DNA of 7,768 nucleotides from Pseudomonadota bacterium (GCA_011682715.1 JAACEC010000076.1:1-7768); one strand, 5' to 3'. Shown: positions 1 through 5,534, counted from the stretch's first letter. Notes: generated by a model from the letters alone, not told the origin. Numbers and translations are program-made.

Positions 1-1
1 T

Positions 2-838
2 TTAAACCGGTTGGAGAGTATCCTTAAGGAACAAAACGGTAGGGTGAAATTGCTAAGTATGGTACATACATCAAACCTCGATGGCTATACCATTCCGGCT
101 GGTGAAATCGTAAAACTTGCCCATAAATATAATGCCCTGGTCCTTCTGGACGGAGCGCAAAGTGTTCCCCATAAGATGATAAATGTCAATAAGCTTGATG
201 TCGATTTTCTCGCATTTAGCATACATAAAATGATGGGGCCTTCGGGAATGGGTGTTTTGTATGGTAAATACAATTTATTGGAATCGCTAGGGAGATACAA
301 CGTCGGAGGAGACACGATAAGCAATACCTACCTTGATAAGGCACCGGAATATCTTTCGCCTCCCATGAAGTTCGAAGCCGGACTCCAGGATTATGCAGGC
401 ATGATAGCAGCAGGAGCGGCATGTGATTTCCTCGAGAAAGTTGGGCGAGGAAATATTGATAAACACGAAATGGAACTCAATGAATATATCACAGAGAAAC
501 TTGAAAAACATGAAGAAATACACATAATAGGACCGGAAGATCCTGAAGAGAGATCCGGAATCTGTACTTTTTTCATAAGAAAGCCTACGCGATTAGATGA
601 TAATGAAAAGATGTTCGATGAACGATTAAGTGACAAGTATAATATAATGATAAGATCCGGGATGTTCTGTGTAAACAGTTGGTTTAACCAAAAATTAAAA
701 GAGGGAAAAATCAATAGAATATGGTTCCCGGCATTTCGTGCATCGTTCTATCTTTACAACACGAAAGAAGAGATAGATGTTTTTGTGAATGCAATTGAAG
801 AGGAACTTGAAAGATTAAAGGAGGTACCGATTTTTTAA
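2..838 (+). CDS. sufS: SufS-type cysteine desulfurase, 5' end outside window
   Basis: PLP-dependent class V aminotransferase-fold enzyme that removes sulfur from L-cysteine as a persulfide for Fe-S cluster assembly in the cytosol. The frame is open to the window edge, so about 130 N-terminal residues of a usual 400-410 are missing; the TTG at 11 is an internal codon. Counting from that codon, visible motifs are HTSNLDG (19-25), the cofactor Asp in LLDGAQSVPH (D47), the PLP lysine in FSIHKMMGPSGMGVLYG (K73), GGD (99-101), KFEAG (120-124), the persulfide Cys in IRSGMFCVNSW (C220), and RASFYLYNTKEEID (243-256), which closely follows the SufS C-terminal signature. The Cys loop differs from the usual GHHCAQP. 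A scaffold gene starts one base after the stop, which supports an Fe-S assembly role. The family assignment is firm; SufS rather than another group II desulfurase is likely. Confidence 0.93.
   Translation, partial: LNRLESILKEQNGRVKLLSMVHTSNLDGYTIPAGEIVKLAHKYNALVLLDGAQSVPHKMINVNKLDVDFLAFSIHKMMGPSGMGVLYGKYNLLESLGRYNVGGDTISNTYLDKAPEYLSPPMKFEAGLQDYAGMIAAGAACDFLEKVGRGNIDKHEMELNEYITEKLEKHEEIHIIGPEDPEERSGICTFFIRKPTRLDDNEKMFDERLSDKYNIMIRSGMFCVNSWFNQKLKEGKINRIWFPAFRASFYLYNTKEEIDVFVNAIEEELERLKEVPIF
817..825 (+). promoter_or_regulatory. Ribosome binding site of the scaffold gene
   Basis: The sequence AAAGGAGGT lies inside the last codons of sufS and is the only Shine-Dalgarno match before the ATG at 840. 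The spacing of 14 bases is longer than usual. Because the sufS stop (836-838) falls between the site and the start, translation of the two genes is probably coupled. Confidence 0.6.
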
Positions 839-839
839 T

Positions 840-1232
840 ATGGACAGTTTAATCAGAAACTATTTTATCAAAAATATAAGAAGGGAAAATTTTGGTCAGA
901 TCGAAAATGCAGATATTGAATCCCACGGTTCAATCTGTGATAATCCGGATGGAGATATTGTTTCCATATTTGCGAACATCAAAGATGGCAAGATAAGTGA
1001 AATAAAGATGGAATGCGGACCCTGTGATCCCACAGCTATTGTTGCCACCAATATTGCTGTTGATATATTAAAAGACAGGAATATAGAAGAGATACTCAGC
1101 GATAAGAATGCTCTTATTGCGGATTTTGAAAAAATACTGGGTGGTAAAAGCGAAGATGGAATCGGACATTTTCTAAAAATTATTGATCAGCTGAAAGGGC
1201 TTATAAGCGAATACAATATTACTCAGTCGTAA
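840..1232 (+). CDS. NifU/IscU-like iron-sulfur cluster assembly scaffold protein
   Basis: Cytosolic protein of 130 residues, the usual size for a single-domain IscU/SufU-type scaffold, which accepts sulfur from the cysteine desulfurase and builds a transient Fe-S cluster. The core pattern is visible: a Cys-Asp segment in GSICDNPDGD (C33, D34), the strand VSIFANIKDGKISEIKMEC, and the Cys loop ECGPCDPTAIVATNIA (C59 and C62, with C62 in the position of the second IscU ligand) followed by a helix. The third conserved Cys near the C terminus is absent: the region GHFLKIIDQLKGLI has none. C59 is an additional Cys in a CxxC arrangement. The gene follows sufS by one base and overlaps the convergent eIF-2B-like gene by 10 bp at its stop. 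Family membership is well supported; assignment to SufU, IscU or a divergent subgroup is not settled, so I give no symbol. Confidence 0.85.
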   Translation: MDSLIRNYFIKNIRRENFGQIENADIESHGSICDNPDGDIVSIFANIKDGKISEIKMECGPCDPTAIVATNIAVDILKDRNIEEILSDKNALIADFEKILGGKSEDGIGHFLKIIDQLKGLISEYNITQS

Positions 1233-1957
1233 ATTTTTGTAATATACTTAATAGGGACCTTTTCGAAAATACGATCGTTTATGAGAATATCTCTAACAAT
1301 GTGTTTTAACGGATTACCTAAAACAATTGTTTGTTTTTTATTCAAAATCGCATATTCGAAGAGGAGACGTGTACCCAGCTTGTTGACGATATAATCATCG
1401 GTGATTGCATCGGCTCCGCTTATTGCCATATCAATTTCCGGAATATATTTATTAATTTCGGCAAGATAAACGGATGTGCTGTTAATCCCCAGTTCCATAA
1501 GTTCTTTGTGCAATTCAACTCCTTCAAGACCCGGATAGGAGCGGATGATATAGAGATTCTTTATAAGATTATTCCTCGATAACTGTATTAATGCCCTTTT
1601 TACCGTTGAACTTCTGCTTATTGTAATAATTCTAACGGGGGAATCGAGAGTTTGTATGAAATTAAAAACCATACCATCTGTGTAGTTGATATCCGTTTTT
1701 TCTTTGAATTCGATAAGTTTGGTATGTAGAAGTTTAGGAGAATCGTGAAGGTCGATTAGAATTTGAGCTATATTCTGGATGCTAGCCATTTCACTTTTGC
1801 TTTTCCCCAATGCATAACCAATTTCTCGAATGTCATTCTCGATGAGGGAAGAAAAATGATCGAGTAAAAAGTAAATAACCATTCGAGCTAATTCAATATC
1901 CCCGTTGGTTTTATTCTCCTTTACTTCGTTTATAAGAATTTCAAATTCATCATTCAT
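1223..1957 (-). CDS. eIF-2B alpha/beta/delta-family protein (unknown function)
   Basis: A 244-residue protein of the Rossmann-like family that contains eIF-2B regulatory subunits, methylthioribose-1-phosphate isomerase and ribose-1,5-bisphosphate isomerase. An N-terminal helical part (about 1-90) precedes the nucleotide/sugar-phosphate fold. Family motifs are RIITISRSSTVKRAL (109-123), PGLEGVELHKELMELGI (142-158), ISGADAITDDYIVNKLGT (179-196) and a C-terminal PLKHI segment (216-220). The Asp of the GAD motif (D182) is kept, but the protein has no cysteine, so the catalytic Cys of the two isomerases is missing. An isomerase activity of that kind is therefore doubtful. I chose ATG 1957 because GAGG lies 9 bases upstream; a TTG at 1963 would leave only 3 bases. 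The gene overlaps by 8 bases the second frame of the small upstream gene, so the two are probably co-transcribed. The family is confident, the function is not. Confidence 0.85.
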   Translation of the reverse strand: MNDEFEILINEVKENKTNGDIELARMVIYFLLDHFSSLIENDIREIGYALGKSKSEMASIQNIAQILIDLHDSPKLLHTKLIEFKEKTDINYTDGMVFNFIQTLDSPVRIITISRSSTVKRALIQLSRNNLIKNLYIIRSYPGLEGVELHKELMELGINSTSVYLAEINKYIPEIDMAISGADAITDDYIVNKLGTRLLFEYAILNKKQTIVLGNPLKHIVRDILINDRIFEKVPIKYITKIYD

Positions 1958-2024
1958 CTTCAAGAACCTCTATGTTTATTATTTCATCCCTATAGTCTTT
2001 TATGGCATTTAATATGCCCTCCTT
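1950..2024 (-). pseudogene. Out-of-frame C-terminal part of the small gene
   Basis: In the -1 frame relative to the 64-residue ORF, 24 sense codons run from 2024 to a TGA at 1950-1952 and encode KEGILNAIKDYRD followed by EIINIEVLEDE, an amphipathic helix and a beta strand. There is no start codon of its own. One additional A in the A4 run (minus-strand 2023-2026) would fuse this segment to the upstream frame as ...SQSKKEGILNA... and place the stop in an 8-base overlap with the next gene. The AGGAGG here resembles a ribosome binding site, but the ATG after it opens only a two-codon frame, so it more likely encodes Lys-Glu-Gly. A real mutation, a sequencing error and programmed frameshifting cannot be told apart from this sequence. 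Confidence 0.5.
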
Positions 2025-2203
2025 TTACTTTGTGAATAAAAAGTAAATTTGTAACACCTTTCAACTTTATATTCCCCCGATTTATCATGAACTAATTCTT
2101 CTTTTGACACGGAAGCGTAAAGAGCCAAATTCAGTTTATGCAACTGTTTAAAAGCCTCTATTCCTCTTCTTCGATGTTTGAAAAAGAAAATCAATTCATT
2201 CAT
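2009..2203 (-). CDS. Small hypothetical protein, probably frameshifted near its 3' end
   Basis: A 64-residue open frame that I do not recognise. It starts MNELIFFFKHRRRG, continues with an amphipathic stretch GIEAFKQLHKLNLALYASVS and ends abruptly in SQSKRRAY. No Shine-Dalgarno site precedes the ATG, but a promoter lies 6 bases upstream, consistent with a nearly leaderless message. Read together with the out-of-frame segment that follows, it would give about 84 residues with a predicted strand-helix-strand-strand-helix-strand order, typical of ferredoxin-like small domains. That pattern is read by eye. The restored gene would overlap the eIF-2B-like start by 8 bases, which makes a functional two-gene unit plausible. 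Confidence 0.55.
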   Translation of the reverse strand: MNELIFFFKHRRRGIEAFKQLHKLNLALYASVSKEELVHDKSGEYKVERCYKFTFYSQSKRRAY

Positions 2204-2209
2204 AGATTT

Positions 2210-2237
2210 ATTATATGCTTAATATTTTTTTTTGCAA
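2210..2237 (-). promoter_or_regulatory. Promoter of the small gene / eIF-2B-like operon
   Basis: On the minus strand, TTGCAA (2232-2237) and TATAAT (2210-2215) are separated by 16 bases that contain an A9 run. Only 6 bases separate the -10 box from the ATG at 2203, so the transcript would begin at or within a few bases of the start codon. The -35 box starts immediately after the secDF terminator hairpin. Confidence 0.65.
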
Positions 2238-2238
2238 G

Positions 2239-2268
2239 ATAAAGGGGCAGCAAAAGCTGCCCCTTTAT
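2239..2268 (-). terminator. Rho-independent terminator of secD-secF
   Basis: A perfect 13-bp stem (core GGGGCAGC/GCTGCCCC with flanking A-T pairs) closes a four-base loop. On the minus strand it lies 27 bases after the secF stop and its 3' arm runs into TTTATCTT, a moderate U-tract. On the plus strand no U-tract follows, so it is assigned to the minus strand. Confidence 0.85.
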
Positions 2269-2295
2269 AAATCGTATAATTTCCAAGTAATAATT

Positions 2296-3627
2296 TTATT
2301 TCATCTTCAAATTTCTACTTGGAGAGGCAAGTTCCCATTCAACAACGATAGGCGCCACAACAAAAATCGATGAGTATGTTCCGATTATAACACCAAACAT
2401 AAGAGTATTTGAGAATCCTCTGATTACAGGACCTCCAACCAGACTCAAAACGAATAAAACGAGGAATGTTGTAAAGGATGTTATAATTGTACGGGACAAT
2501 GTTTCGTTAATACCACGATTTACGATAGTAACAAAATTTTCCTTTCTAAGCTTTTTAATGTTTTCTCTTATACGATCTGATACGACGATAGAGTCGTTAA
2601 TGGAATATCCGATTAACGTAAGCAAAGCCGCAATGGTTTCTGTGTTTACCTCTACGTTGAACATGGAAACCAATCCCACGGTTATCAGAACATCATGGAA
2701 AAGAGCTATAATGGCTGCCACACCAAACCTGAATGAGAATCTGAATGAGACATAAATCAACATCGCTAGTATGCCGAGAAGAACGACCCAAATTGCTTTG
2801 TACTGCAACTCTTTGCTTATCTTAGGTCCTACCATATCCTCTCTATCAATCCTCACACTGCCGACACCGTATTTTTTCTCAAATGCCGCTTTTAAGATTT
2901 CTCCGTTACTCTTTTTGACTTCATTGCTTGATTTATTTACATTGACATTTTTCTTTATCTCAGATCTGATATCATTGACTGATGCCTTTTGTCCCGTTGC
3001 CGAGATTTTGAACTGTATAGAATCGGGTGTTCCGATATTTCCGTTCGAGTCTATAGCTCGAAGGTAGATTGTTTTAACCTCTCCCTGTTTCAAACCGAGA
3101 GTTCTGAGACTAAATACTCCATCTTCGAGTTCGCTGTCATACATATCAGCAGGTTGCACATTTATTACGTCTTCCTCTTTCGCTTTCTTAAATGGGATAA
3201 GAGAGTATTGAATATTAGAGATAATGGATTGTTTATCGTAAGCCCTTACATGTACGATGATTTGGTTTTCACCGTTTGTGGGATTGGGTTCCACATAAGC
3301 TTCCACGATTTCGGGACCGGTCGTATCTTCAATTACTTTGGCTTTATTTATTATTTTGATAGCATAATCGTTAGTTTTCCCAAATCGCTGTATTATAGCA
3401 CCACCGTACCCTGTTTCAGAAACGATAGAACGAACCTCTTCGGTGTTTATACTTTTGTTAAAATGTACTTGGATTAATGACCCTCCGGTAAAATCGATAC
3501 CGTAGTTTAATCCGTGATGAGCAATAATCGAGACAATCCCGATCAAAAGGAGGGTTCCGGAAATAATATATGCTTTTCTCCTCCACCCTACGAAATCTAT
3601 GTGTGTATTTTTGAATATTGTAAGCAT
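2296..3627 (-). CDS. secF: Protein translocase subunit SecF with inserted Ig-like domain
   Basis: Inner-membrane partner of SecD that uses the proton or sodium gradient to drive late stages of Sec-dependent export. Membrane segment 1 is at about 19-37, followed by the SecF signature GIDFTGGSLIQVHF (43-56); five more segments follow after about 278. The conserved ALFHDVLIT (308-316), IGYSINDSIVVSDRIREN (339-356) and VGPKIS (266-271) motifs are intact. At 443 residues it is well above the usual 290-320. The excess lies in the extracytoplasmic P1 domain, where residues about 100-210 form an extra module, followed by a polar Lys/Asn/Ser-rich linker (about 211-245). The start ATG has GAGGAGG 5 bases upstream. 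The gene begins 13 bases after the secD stop and ends before a strong terminator. The identification is secure; the insertion is the unusual part. Confidence 0.97.
   Translation of the reverse strand: MLTIFKNTHIDFVGWRRKAYIISGTLLLIGIVSIIAHHGLNYGIDFTGGSLIQVHFNKSINTEEVRSIVSETGYGGAIIQRFGKTNDYAIKIINKAKVIEDTTGPEIVEAYVEPNPTNGENQIIVHVRAYDKQSIISNIQYSLIPFKKAKEEDVINVQPADMYDSELEDGVFSLRTLGLKQGEVKTIYLRAIDSNGNIGTPDSIQFKISATGQKASVNDIRSEIKKNVNVNKSSNEVKKSNGEILKAAFEKKYGVGSVRIDREDMVGPKISKELQYKAIWVVLLGILAMLIYVSFRFSFRFGVAAIIALFHDVLITVGLVSMFNVEVNTETIAALLTLIGYSINDSIVVSDRIRENIKKLRKENFVTIVNRGINETLSRTIITSFTTFLVLFVLSLVGGPVIRGFSNTLMFGVIIGTYSSIFVVAPIVVEWELASPSRNLKMK
2998..3327 (-). other. Inserted Ig-like module within SecF P1 domain
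   Basis: SecF residues about 101-210 interrupt the P1 domain. The segment opens with DTTGPEIVEAYVEPNP, contains IIVHVRAYD and EDGVFSLRTLGL, and closes with TIYLRAIDSNGNIGTPDS and a final strand. Alternating beta strands, a DG turn and the 'Y-x-R-A-x-D-x-x-G-N' ending are typical of bacterial Ig-like and fibronectin-III-like surface domains. The fold call is by pattern only. Confidence 0.6.
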
Positions 3628-3632
3628 TACAT

Positions 3633-3639
3633 CCTCCTC
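3633..3639 (-). promoter_or_regulatory. Ribosome binding site of secF
   Basis: GAGGAGG on the minus strand lies within the 13-base secD-secF gap, 5 bases before the ATG at 3627. It fixes the secF start and supports co-translation with secD. Confidence 0.85.
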
Positions 3640-3640
3640 A

Positions 3641-5197
3641 CTATATCTTTATCTTTTTAATGTTAAATTTTGTTACCGCCCAATCGAAAAATACTCTTGT
3701 CATAAATATGGCGGTAAAGAAACTTACAATGATACCGATGCTGAGGGTAACTGCAAATCCTTTGATTTCGCCGGAACCAAACCAATAGAGAATTAATGCG
3801 GAGAGCAATGATGTTGCATTTGCATCAAGAATGGTTGTGAATGCCTTTTCATAACCGGCATCGATGGCTGTTCTATATGTTTTTCCTGCTCGTGTTTCTT
3901 CCCTGATTCTTTCGAATATGAGAACGTTTGCATCGACTGCCGTACCGATTGTTAGGACAATACCTGCAAGCCCGGGAAGTGTAAGTGTTGCCCTAAAAAG
4001 AGACAATGTAGCGAGAAGGATTAAAACGTTAAAAGCAAGTGCGAAGTCAGCGACAAGCCCTGAAAGGTTATAATAAACTGCCATAAAAAGAAGAACTAGT
4101 AGTCCGCCAATTAAAATTGCGTTAACTCCCTGTTTAATGGAATCAAGCCCCATTGTAGGACCTACAACTCTCTCCTCGATGATCTTAACAGGTGCAGGCA
4201 GAGCTCCGGCTTTCAGTATAACGGCAAGGGCCTTTGCATCGTCCATGGTTGAACTTCCCATTTCGATTTCGCTTCTGCCGTTGGGTATTCTACTCATAAC
4301 TCTGGGGGCTGATTGAACGGTATTATCAAGAACGATTGCGATATTTTCGCCGATGTTCGCTCCCGTAATTGCCGCCCATTTACCAGCGGCTTTACGTGTC
4401 ATTGTAATATCTACTTTTACCCCCATTGGGTTGTTTGATGTACCGATTCCCGCTCTTGCATCGACAATGGCGGCTCCGGTGAGGAGTGCTTTTTTATAAA
4501 CGAGGTATAAATCTCTTTCCTCTTTGTCGGATGATTTCGGATTGGGTCCCCATAAAAACTGCACATCTGATGAAATTGCCGATTTTACATCATCTCTTTT
4601 GAGAAGTTTTTCCACCAAAGGTACATCGCTTTTCAGTACCTTTATGCTATATCCGTTATAAATTGCTATACTGGAAAACATATTTTCAGCATAGGTTGAA
4701 TCCTGCTTGGCAAGATCTGATTTTGATAATGCATCGTCGATTTTCTTTATGATTTCCTGGGTTTTTGTGCTGTTCATAACGAGCTTAAACTGGAGAAGAG
4801 CGGTCTTTCCGATAAGTTCTCTTGCTCTGCTTTTATCGACAATACCGGGTAGTTCCACGAGAATACGATCGCTTCCCTGTTTCTGTATGGTAGGTTCTGA
4901 AACGCCGTATTGATCTATTCTGTTTCTAATGACCTCGAGAGCTCTGTCTGTTGCACCTTTTGCGTCTTCGGGTCTCAATTTTGACTTATCAACTTCCAAA
5001 ACGATATGCATCCCTCCGCTGAGGTCAAGCCCGAGATGAATTGCCCTGTTTTCAAGCCTTGATAATTTAACCGGATCCATTTTAGCTTTCTGCTGGTCGG
5101 TAAGCACCATAAATTTAACGGTATAACTAAGCTGCCAAAGAGCTAGAATCAAAACTATGAATATTATCAAGAATTTCCATGTAAAACCCTGTTTCAT
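3641..5197 (-). CDS. secD: Protein translocase subunit SecD
   Basis: Inner-membrane RND-superfamily protein that works with SecF to pull translocating proteins through SecYEG using the ion gradient. The 518-residue product has an N-terminal membrane segment (about 8-24), then the extracytoplasmic part with LGLDLSGG (55-62), ALEVIRNRIDQYGVSEP (86-102) and VELPG (114-118). GAAIVDAR (241-248), LKAGALPAPV (328-337) and VGPTMGLDSI (345-354) follow. The C-terminal membrane domain carries the hallmark GTAVDANVLIFERIREE (418-434, with D422) and the AFTTILDANATSL segment. The ATG at 5197 was chosen because AAGGAGG lies 5 bases upstream. An in-frame ATG at 5287 would add 30 residues with no ribosome binding site and would run through the promoter and a tandem repeat. 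No yajC gene is visible next to it. Confidence 0.97.
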   Translation of the reverse strand: MKQGFTWKFLIIFIVLILALWQLSYTVKFMVLTDQQKAKMDPVKLSRLENRAIHLGLDLSGGMHIVLEVDKSKLRPEDAKGATDRALEVIRNRIDQYGVSEPTIQKQGSDRILVELPGIVDKSRARELIGKTALLQFKLVMNSTKTQEIIKKIDDALSKSDLAKQDSTYAENMFSSIAIYNGYSIKVLKSDVPLVEKLLKRDDVKSAISSDVQFLWGPNPKSSDKEERDLYLVYKKALLTGAAIVDARAGIGTSNNPMGVKVDITMTRKAAGKWAAITGANIGENIAIVLDNTVQSAPRVMSRIPNGRSEIEMGSSTMDDAKALAVILKAGALPAPVKIIEERVVGPTMGLDSIKQGVNAILIGGLLVLLFMAVYYNLSGLVADFALAFNVLILLATLSLFRATLTLPGLAGIVLTIGTAVDANVLIFERIREETRAGKTYRTAIDAGYEKAFTTILDANATSLLSALILYWFGSGEIKGFAVTLSIGIIVSFFTAIFMTRVFFDWAVTKFNIKKIKI

Positions 5198-5202
5198 TAA
5201 AG

Positions 5203-5209
5203 CCTCCTT
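5203..5209 (-). promoter_or_regulatory. Ribosome binding site of secD
   Basis: AAGGAGG on the minus strand, 5 bases before the ATG at 5197. It decides the start in favour of the 518-residue form over the 548-residue extension. Confidence 0.85.
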
Positions 5210-5233
5210 CTTAATTAAATATTGCAATAAATA

Positions 5234-5259
5234 CCATAATTGTAAGCCATAATTGTAAG
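5234..5259. repeat. Tandem 13-bp direct repeat in the secD leader/promoter
   Basis: Two identical, adjacent copies of CCATAATTGTAAG (plus strand; 5234-5246 and 5247-5259). On the minus strand each copy supplies a TACAAT-like -10 box. The repeat lies about 40 bases upstream of the secD ATG. Confidence 0.85.
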
Positions 5260-5269
5260 ATTTAGTCAA
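5239..5269 (-). promoter_or_regulatory. secD: Possible secD-secF promoter
   Basis: On the minus strand, TTGACT (5264-5269) is followed by TACAAT (5239-5244) after a 19-base spacer, or by TTACAA after 18. The spacing is long and the -10 box is imperfect. It is the best match upstream of secD, and the 13-bp tandem repeat forms most of the spacer. Confidence 0.4.
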
Positions 5270-5296
5270 GATAATATTGTCCTGCATTGTAAAAAA

Positions 5297-5344
5297 ATGG
5301 TATTAATTCCGATTCTTATGTGTCGAGATTTTTGCTGTTGTTAG
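5297..5344 (+). CDS. Possible 15-codon Cys-rich leader ORF
   Basis: ATG at 5297 opens a 15-codon frame reading MVLIPILMCRDFCCC and ending with TAG at 5342. Its last three codons, all Cys, and the stop form exactly the loop of the hairpin at 5324-5353, which recalls transcription-attenuation leader peptides. No ribosome binding site is visible, the upstream promoter is weak, and the downstream gene has its own promoter after the structured region. Chance occurrence is quite possible. Confidence 0.2.
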   Translation: MVLIPILMCRDFCCC

Positions 5345-5447
5345 AAAATCTCGGGTGAACGCAGCGTATTCCCGAGTTGCAAACCCGCTCTATTTAACGG
5401 TTTATACTCATTCGGGTTTTTTACCAACCACTGTTTTGTTCCCCGAA
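5324..5447 (+). other. Cluster of alternating complementary arms (structured intergenic region)
   Basis: Several perfect pairings overlap or compete on the plus strand. CGAGATTTT/AAAATCTCG pairs 5324-5332 with 5345-5353. CTCGGG/CCCGAG pairs 5350-5355 with 5371-5376. AAACCCG/CGGGTTT pairs 5381-5387 with 5413-5419. TTCGGG/CCCGAA pairs 5411-5416 with 5442-5447. The first two share bases 5350-5353 and the last two share the CGGG at 5413-5416, so they are mutually exclusive. I do not recognise a known riboswitch class. It could be a cis-acting switch, a small RNA or a chance arrangement. Confidence 0.35.
5381..5422 (+). terminator. Possible rho-independent terminator in the divergent region
   Basis: A 7-bp stem, AAACCCG (5381-5387) with CGGGTTT (5413-5419), runs into a T6 tract (5417-5422). 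The 25-base loop is long, so termination may be weak. It lies before the glycosyltransferase promoter, so it would end a short upstream transcript rather than that gene. Confidence 0.35.
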
Positions 5448-5472
5448 AAAAATTGAAAAATTACAATATCAA

Positions 5473-5500
5473 TTGACGATTTCAAATAATATTGTATAAT
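5473..5500 (+). promoter_or_regulatory. Sigma70-type promoter of the glycosyltransferase gene
   Basis: TTGACG (5473-5478) and a consensus TATAAT (5495-5500) are separated by 16 bases. Transcription would start near 5507, giving a 5' leader of about 28 bases. This is the best promoter match in the window. Confidence 0.75.
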
Positions 5501-5521
5501 ACTATTGTGTAATTTTAATAA

Positions 5522-5527
5522 AGAGGT
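5522..5527 (+). promoter_or_regulatory. Ribosome binding site of the glycosyltransferase gene
   Basis: AGAGGT with a 7-base spacer before the ATG at 5535 supports that start codon. Confidence 0.7.
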
Positions 5528-5534
5528 ATAAGTT

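Noticed and set aside
11..13. TTG as a start codon for the desulfurase
   Set aside because: The frame is open to the window edge, and an intact SufS has about 130 more N-terminal residues, so this is an internal Leu codon of a gene cut by the window.
1958..1963. TTG start at 1963 for the eIF-2B-like gene
   Set aside because: It leaves only 3 bases after GAGG, whereas ATG 1957 leaves 9.
2989..3477. A 162-codon plus-strand open frame opposite secF
   Set aside because: It lies antisense within a secure secF coding region, gives a low-complexity Phe/Ser/Tyr-rich product with no recognisable motif, and is best explained as a shadow of the coding strand.
5198..5287. 30-residue N-terminal extension of SecD from an ATG at 5287
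   Set aside because: It has no ribosome binding site and runs through the tandem repeat and the promoter candidate. The ATG at 5197 has AAGGAGG at ideal spacing and is followed directly by the expected membrane segment.
5340..5395. A possible tRNA T-arm on the minus strand (GGGTTTGCAACTC)
   Set aside because: There is no acceptor stem, anticodon arm or canonical GTTCGA loop around it, so the match is to a few bases only.
5290..5534. A known riboswitch class upstream of the glycosyltransferase gene
   Set aside because: The conserved cores I know for cyclic-di-GMP, SAM, preQ1, fluoride and similar riboswitches are not seen, and the gene's own promoter lies downstream of the structured part.
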